A DNA stretch of 32,273 nt. Source: a virus. The translations under genes were made by a program, and so were the position numbers. The notes under the pieces were generated by a model. It was given only the letters and a program-made list of their open reading frames with translations. It was not told the DNA's origin and ran no database searches. Of this stretch, positions 7,901 to 16,900 are shown one piece after another (the first letter of the stretch is position 1; the number at the start of each line of letters is the position of its first letter). Where the stretch lies: the IMG/VR virus record IMGVR_UViG_3300010885_023073, positions 1 to 32,273 of that record. The stretch is one strand, 5' to 3'.

Positions 7901-10900
7901 TGTCGGCGGCCGCATCACTGGCATCACTGGGCGTGCCTGTACCAACTGCTGTACTCACTGTATAAGGTGTAAGTATGGGACTCACAAATTGATTGGGGAT
8001 CACATCAGTATCATAATACGCTGGAACATCAAAATCTGTGAGTGTGCCTTGATAGTCATCCAGACCGTTGTAGATAAGATTGAATTCACGAATCTGCACA
8101 TGATAAGGTTTGACTTCCTTAATGTAATCTACCACAAAGTCTTGATTGTCCTGACGATAAGTCTGGAATGGCAACAGTTCGCGAATAGTATGATCCACAT
8201 CGATCAATGAAGTCTTGCTTAGCCAGTCAGGTGCCTCGAACTCGCTCAGCACAAAATTAAACATCAAGATCAGAGCCCGATTGCGTTCTATCAACAGCTC
8301 GTCTATCAACAATTCCTGATTGATGGATTGGATTATCTTGCGAGTTTCAATCACCGGTTCTTGGTCAAAGTATTGTGCGTCAAATACATTAACGTCCCAT
8401 CCAAATTTACCCAGTTCATAATCCCACAGCACCGAAGAAATTTCAATAGTGCCATCCTGTAACGCCACTCGATTCCACATGTTAGTGGCTGCGCGTAGAT
8501 AAATTTCCCACTTGTTTTGTGAATTGGCCTTTACCCTAACACTGGATCCCACCGGTGCTTGATATACGCTTAACTTGGAGAGATCACTGTATATGGCCAC
8601 TGTGGCAATGATCTGTTTGCTAGGATTATATCCAGGAAGATACCAGTCAATGTGATTCCAGTATCTCCTTGTGTCATAGTTTTGTACTCGAACTAAATCC
8701 AAAGTAGCGAAGGTCTTTGTAGTAGTCACACTGTAGATGGTCCAGAAACCATTCTGAGCAGAATCACTCACCACCAAATATAGATAACCTACCGGAACTT
8801 GGGCAAAATCTTGATAACTGAGTTCTTCAAGATTGGCTACACGTTTGTTCCATGCTCCGGATCCAGAAGGTGGTTCGGGTTCTCTGCTGTACAGCAATGG
8901 AAAACTACGTATCTCTGTGATAGGATACTGTGCCAGCACCGAATTTACTCTAGTGAAGTAATTTTTTAATGCCAGAAATCTATCTTTGAACATGCTCTGC
9001 CGCGGGCGGAACTGCACACCATAACGATTGGCTATGCTGAGTCCCGGATCGGGTACCTGGGCACCGGTTGAGTTTACGCCGCACAGACTGTCAAGGAATT
9101 TGAGATACAAGGTATCAGGTAAGAATCCATCAGCACGGTCCTGGGGTATCAAACTGTACTGTACATGAACATTGGCATCTGTGAGTTCGCGGTCAAATTC
9201 AATGCTTAGTATAGTATCTTGAGCAGAGATATCGTTCACAGCATTGTAGATACCAGTGGCACTGGCACTGAGAAAAGCCACGTAAGGTACACCCGAACTT
9301 CTAGGATCTTCAATGTATCTTGCCACAGCAGTGATGGGCAGAGTTTTTCCTGCTGAGGTGTTGGTAGTGGTAATACCTTGTGCCCAGAAATAATAGGTAG
9401 TGGCAAAAATATTATCGGCGTTCAACCCAGTGGTCACATTGTAACTCAAAATATCTCGAGGAGTTCCTGGACCGGTATAGTTAGCCGGTGGTACTGTGCT
9501 GCTGATCCATTGATAGATCGCCACGACTGATCCAGGAAACACCTGTCCCCATCGGCGCGCAGCATAGGTAATATTGTCCTGATTGGGATCAATGAATCTC
9601 ACTGTGCTAGTGTCCCACCATACTTCGCCTATGTGTGCATCAGCCCAGATCCTACCAAAATTGTTTACTGCACCAACATTGTAGGCAGCAGGATCCACGG
9701 CACCAATGTAATTGATATTTTCCGCTGCTGCTCCTAGGATCTTGCCCTGTAACGGATCAAAGTAATCAAAGAAAGTGGTCTTGGCTCCGGTAATTGAACT
9801 GTAACTGTATACAGAATTGATCAATGAAGTATCCACCACCGGCACTTGTTCATGTATCACTGCCCAAGCAGGAGATTGATTGGCATTATTAAACACTGCC
9901 ACACGGCCATAATTCAATTCACTCAAGGTGCTGTCATCTACATCACTGCCCGGGCTGCCTATCATCAACACACCATTGGTGTAACTAACTGCTGAACCAA
10001 ACTGATCTAGTTCTTGCACTCGTTGGTCGTATATCTGTTGACCAAACACAAATTTGCCCGGATCACTCACAGAGTCCGATGCGCTAGATAGATAATCATA
10101 GGTGTATACTACACCAGTCTGATAAAGTGGTCCATTAAATGTAGTGGCACGACTGTCAAAATACGTGGTTCCTGCATCAAAGGTATTTGCACGATATAAA
10201 TTACCGCCGGGCGCACCAACTGTGAGTGTCAATGCCGAGGTATCGATGTTTACAGCAGTTCCAAATCCGGCATTTATCGCAGGTGCCGGACTGGTAATAG
10301 TTTGGGTGTATGCAAAGGTATCAAACTCAAGACTTTGGAATACAGTTCCAACCAGTCCCGGTAGCACAGTAAGTCGGTTACCTTTTTCTGCAGCCAGGAT
10401 GTTTTTCACGCTGATGGTCAACAATCCATAACTGCTGGTTCCTGCTACGCCCACTCTGGCGATCACATTAGAAATCCCGGACGCATTTATATCTTGTGCC
10501 AACACCGCAGGCCATCCACTGGTCTGCCAGTATGTGGTATTGGTAAGTGCGGTTCCTGCTGGCACAGCACGGATAGATATGTACAAGCCTTGTGCATACT
10601 CAACAATGCTATTTTTTGTATAGGCCGTGGTGATGCTCCAATAATCAGGAGTGCTCACAGCAACTTCTTGATCATTGATCCTGATAGTTTCACCGGGAAC
10701 CAACAATGCATTGGCATTAGTGCTGGTAATGACGCCATATACTCTGCTTTGATTTACGTTACGTTGTGTTGATCCAGCGTTGGATAACACAGAACTATCC
10801 TGGGGTGCTCCGGTGTAAAGACTGCAACTGTATCTGCAGATGTCCACTGCGGCACCAAAATTCGCTGATATACTGGGAGTGTTAGCACCAATGATCTGCA

Positions 10901-13900
10901 AGAGATTAAACGTGTTAACTTGTACTTGTAGTACATCTCCTATTGCCAAAGTAGGTGTGACTGTGACTGTGGATCCATTTACAGAGAAAGTTCCAGTCAC
11001 ATTGCCTTGTGTATTGGTCAGGAAGGTGTTGTTTAGTATCACAGAAGTGGGTGCAACTAAAAGATTCCCATCCACTGTATAAGAAGTTTGTGCAGTATCA
11101 GTTATGATAAAGTTCTGCACCGACCGATCGTACACATACACAGCACCAGCGGTTGTGGTGTTATCATAATAATCGTTAGGGGTACCAATCATGACCTGGC
11201 GACCATCCACAGTACAGGCTACACTTTGACCAAATCTGGCTGCATCGGGCAATCTAGCAGTAAGAGTGGTCGATGCTACACTTTGGCCAGGACTGACTTG
11301 ATAGGTGCCAGTGCCACCAGTGCCTGTGAGCAATGCTGTGATCCTGGACCCTTGAACAACTCCGGCGGCGCTTAGGATCATGCCCACAGTGAGTGGCGGT
11401 GCACCAACTGGCACATAATTCACAGTCATTGTGGTGCCACTGATTGATGCGGTGCAGGTTGTGGTGAATTCTAAAGTGTCAACAAAAGTATAATAACTGT
11501 TGGTGGCCACAGTAATAGAATCATTCAGCGCAGGTGCTGTTTCAAATATCAGATCTCTACCATAAGCACTGTCATCAGCATTAAATGTGTAGTCAATGTT
11601 TGGTCTTTGCAGAACTCCATTCAATGCTACCCGGAAGCTGTAGATGTTTACTGCACTGTATAGGTATTCATTCAGTGAGAATATCTCAGTTACTCCATCA
11701 CCGGTATATGATGCGTTGGTTCTGCGGATAATCTGTAATACTAGATCACTTGCTGGTATTGAAGTAAGCACCACGCTGGTACTGGTCTGTGTGTAATCCA
11801 CACCATAGATCAACTGTTGGTTGTTCAAAATCACAGTGATTTGTTCAGGATCTTGGAAATCAATCACAACGTGATCACTGTAGTTGAAAACCAGAGTTGA
11901 TCTATCTGTAATGTATTTAACTGATTGGGATTCAACCTCTACCAGTCCATAAGCAAATACCTTGTTGATACCCGGCGCGCCAATATACATCCATCTTTCG
12001 TCTCGACTGATAGCCACACTAGTGCCAAACTCTGCTGGGCGGACTAGGTCTCGAGGATCGGGTGCCGTGAGCAGAGCCGAGATAGCAAAACTCACTGTAC
12101 CCGGAATGCGGTATACCACGCTTGCATAGCCTCTGTTGTTGTAGCTGGCAGGAGCACCCACCACTTGCCAGGTTTGATCGCCGACACTGATAGACTGCCC
12201 AAATTTCAGCGTATCGGCTGCGTTGAGTACAATTATAGAATTTTCTACAAATGGAGCAAGTGCTGTGCGAACAAAAGTATATACGGTGCCGGTATCCGAA
12301 TCCGAAGCCGGACTGCCGACCAAGGCATACAAATTGTCTTTACTCTGCGCTACACTTTGACCAAATTCACTGTTAGACACCGGAGATGTGGCCTTGATCT
12401 CTGCTGCGGAGGTGAACACGTTTTGTTTTTCCAACACCTGCCACAATCCTAATCCGTTGTTGTCCACCCAAACTTTGTTTCCTGGAATAAGACTATTTGC
12501 GTAGGGAAGAGTGATCACATCGCTTGCCTGGCTCACACGCTGTGTCTGCAAGGTAAATCCAATACCCGAACCTGTAGCAGTGATTTGATTGGCATTGACA
12601 AAACTAAATGCGGCCACCAATTGATTGGCACTGGGCACATTCAATACTTGGTATGCACCATTGATTTCATCTGAGAAAAATCGCACAATGAACAGATTTC
12701 CTGCTGTGATTCCATGTGATTGTGTAAAAGTAAACACACTGGTACCATCAAGATTGGTAGTCACTGAAGTCAAATATCCTGGTAATTGACTGGTCCTGAA
12801 TATACCCCAATCATGGGTGTTGATCTTGGCCACCCAAATAACTGTGCCTAGGCCGATAGAATTGATATTTGCATTCAATGAAGCAGTATTGGTAATATCA
12901 AAAACCGTGATATCAACATCGTCAAAGTTCACATATCCTGCACTGGGCAATGCTGTGTCGGTCACAGGAATCGTGGTGGTGGTTAGGATGTTTGGGCTAG
13001 GTAATTTGTAACTGGATTTCCATAATTTGCTCAACAGCACTGTTTGATCGGCTAGGCTAGATTCGTTTGGCAGCACAACCTGTATGGTACTAGGATTGGC
13101 GGTGAGTAATGCTTCGTTGAGTTGTAGTTCATAAAAACTACGATTTGCATTGGCCCCATATGTGGCCCTCAGTACCGCCCAGTTTTCATATATGTCGTAC
13201 TGTGCTAATCCTCGCCCCAGATCAGCAAAAGTAAATATTTCAGCAGCACGTATGGTACCTTTGCTGCCTAAGAACTGTTGATACAGTTGTACCTGGCTGG
13301 TAGAATCTAGATTGAGATTTACCATGTATTGTCTTGGTTTCCACCCAATCAATGCATATGCAAACAGATCTTGATTGAGTTCAAGGTTGGCAGTATACAC
13401 ATTGTAACTGTTGGCCAACTGATCACTCTTGTTGGCCAGGTTAGGCAACATACCTTGCTGGATCAGCGTATAGTCAGACACAGTCCAATTGTTGATATCA
13501 AAGGCAGATGATGGCTGCACAATGTCCACAGCACTGTAATAGGTATTTTTCCATTTTACAATTTCACCTCGAGCATATTTTTTAAGCGGATTCCAGGGCT
13601 GGATGTTATCTTGATTTAATATGAATCCTTGTGCATCCAATTGGCCATTCCACTCGGTGGTGGTCCACCCCACCAGTCTCAATCGACTTTGTCTTGCACC
13701 TGTGACAGGGTTGTACAATAGGTCTGCAAAGATGCTGGTGTTGTCCAGCACAATCATGTTTTCGTAACTGGTAAACTTGATATTGAGAAAATTGATGGTT
13801 TCGTTGGTCAAACTGGTAATGGTGAAGGTATTATCCAATCTTTCAATCACAAGATCTCTAGCGTTAAAAGGTGTTCGATTGGCGTTGAGCACCATATTTT

Positions 13901-16900
13901 CCACCGTCTGCAAAGCGATACTGTCCACTATAGCACCCGGTTTTTCAACAATCAATTTAGTAGCACCCGGATTCAGATTGATAATAGACCCAGTTTCCCA
14001 TCCTTGATTGCTCCAATACAAGAATTCGCTGGCCATTTGATTCCAGTCTAGCACATATCCATTTTCCAAAGTATCAAATACTAGGCCTTGCTTCTGCAAC
14101 AACGCACCATAGCTCAACAGGAAATCTACCATCAAGGTCCTGTTGGTAAACACATAGCCATAGGGTATCTGTACCACATTGTTTGAATAATCCACAGGAA
14201 CTCGCACCGAGCTGCCACCAGCAGATACCGTGGCCAGGTTACCGTTGATCTGACTTTGTAAGATATTAAAGTATTGTTGATTTAAACTGTATCCATATAC
14301 TGCCCATCCATTGCTAGTGCTTTGCACAATCACACTGGAATATGTAAGTTGGGCAAATGGTACATTTTTGTAAAACAATAAGTTGTAACTGTTGTCTGGC
14401 AGCAACAAAGTAGAATTCAAACTGTTGGGACTGGATTTTTCTGTATAGATATCCAGAAGATTCTTTCCTGTGAAAGCAGCCATCCTGTAGCACAGTCTCA
14501 TATCAAGATTTTTAAGATCGGCAGTGAGTGCATCAGTGGAATTGATGCCACTCTGACGGTTGAAATCCACAATCCAATCAATATAACTGGCCTTGCTGGT
14601 ACCGTTGCCATAAATCTCTACACCATTAGCGTCCAATCTATAACGATGATTATACAAGTACTGATCATAATCAACATTAAATCGATAAAGATCTCTGTCA
14701 GCAAACAACGAGAAAAATTCAGCCGGGCGTGTGAGCGCCAACAATCTCATGATGGAAAATGGATATGCACTAGATGTGCGCCAGGCATTTTCAACAGGCC
14801 CGTCATCCCCGGCTATCCAACTACGGCGGAAATTGGTACTGTTAAAATTGCCCACCATGACTTGCATAGGACTGAGTAAGGCACCTTCGCTATCTGCGGG
14901 TATCACGTCCAATAATCCTGGACGTATATATCTAGGACGCACATAAGGTGCGATTGGGTCTCTAACCAGGCCGGCAGCTAGATCTTCCCACAGCACCAAG
15001 TTGCCCGAAGTGTACGGTAACGGACCATACTGTAACTCCCACCATACCGGACGTTCACTGAATCCCAACATCTCCCAGGGTCTGGTATTGGGATAAATTG
15101 TATCGTAGAAGTAGTTATAGATGCCGCGCCAGGCTCCTATAACCAGTGGTTGGTTGTTGGTGAGTTTGTTTGATGCGGTAGAATAGTTCCAAGTAAACTG
15201 ATTGGTGGGTATGTAGTCTTGTGCTTTGTAATCCAGTTTGTTCCATCCTACCCAGATCAAGAAATCCAAATTCAATATATCTTGTATTTCTTGTGTGCTG
15301 TAATCGGTAGTGCGGAACTCCCCGGGTATGACTTCTGCGGCGGTGAGTGGCACTGGATTGCCATCCAGTTTGAGATTGTTGTAGATCCTAGTTTCGTACT
15401 CTAACAGCAACTCATCACGGAAGTCGTCAAACGCTCTGGTGATTGACCCATCATGTCCACGGATCACAAATATCGGATCAACATAAGTTTCATCTAGGAA
15501 AATTTCTGGTACAAATGCAGGATACAATCCCATCTTAGTAGGAGTATTGGGCACATAATTTCCATAGGTGGCTTCATATTCCTGAATAGTTACTACATCA
15601 CCCACTGTGAGTGGTATTAAGATCGCAATGGTAGGTGCGTCAATACTGACAGTGTATTCAACATTTCTAGTCAGTAATCGATCATTTACATATACCAGCA
15701 AGGCTTGATAGTTGGCCGAGGTGTAATTGAATACCTGTGTGAGATCAAACACTGCATCGGTGATAGGAGTCACAGTGGTCTGTTGCTGTGTGTACACTGT
15801 GCCTGTGGGCAACATGTCGGACCAGTAGAATGGACTTGAGCTGGTACGCCCAATGTTGATTTCAGCAAATACTGCATTGAGTATTTCCGGGATGGTCATA
15901 TTTACGTAGTCACCGGTAACAGCCTGATTCAAGAATTGAGCTTTGAATTGCTCATACTGTCTTGAATTGTATTCCAAGGCTGCAAATATATCATACTCGG
16001 GTTTGCGGAAAAAATATCCTGCCAAGGTCATAGGTGAACTCTGTTGCAGGATGCTTAGTCCATAAGGAACAATGTTACCCAGGTCTCTAGAGTTGTTGGC
16101 TCCATTCACTGCACCAGTTAGATTTACTAGATTTTGTGCAATAGTGTCATAGTGAGTACGGATAGTTCCTAGAGTAAAACTAGAACTGTTGCCGTTCAAT
16201 GAATTGTTTTCTAGATTGATAGGTACTTGATAGAATCCCACAGCACTAACTTGATCGCTCAGGGCCAGCACTTCCACAATGTCCCCGGGCACTATCTTAG
16301 TGGTGGCATTGAATCTTATAGTAGTGGTATTATCAGTTGTGGTAAATGAGTATGTTCCGGGATCCTGGAACAGGCTGCTATAGTTTTGACTTATGCTAGT
16401 GGCATACAACTTGATACTGGGTACAGCGCCGGTTGGTACCACGGCCACATCCAATATCAACGGAGAGGTCACTGCCATCACTTGTGAATATACAGTTTGA
16501 GACGATGATACTGCGTATGTTCCTACTCCTCCGGTACCAGTGAGAAACTGGGTGATTTGTGTGCCAACCACAATGCCCGGGCCGCTGAGTGTTTGACCCA
16601 ACTGTAAAGATACTCCATCAGCAGGAGGTATTGTGACTGTGAGTGTGGTGGCAGAGATAGATCCTGTGATGGCCACGCTGGTGTAGGTGAAACTGAATTG
16701 TTGATAGATCTGACTCTTGACCACTGCGGTTTGCCAACCAATTTCTTTCTTGTACACAGTTCTATCTGCATATTGGCGCACATGACCTATGCTGATGTTT
16801 TTGGTGGTACCGGCGTTGTCCATGACATACAAAAATGTATCTGTGTACAAATTGTTATCAAAGACTATATCTCCTATGTTATTCAAACTGAGGTATCGTA

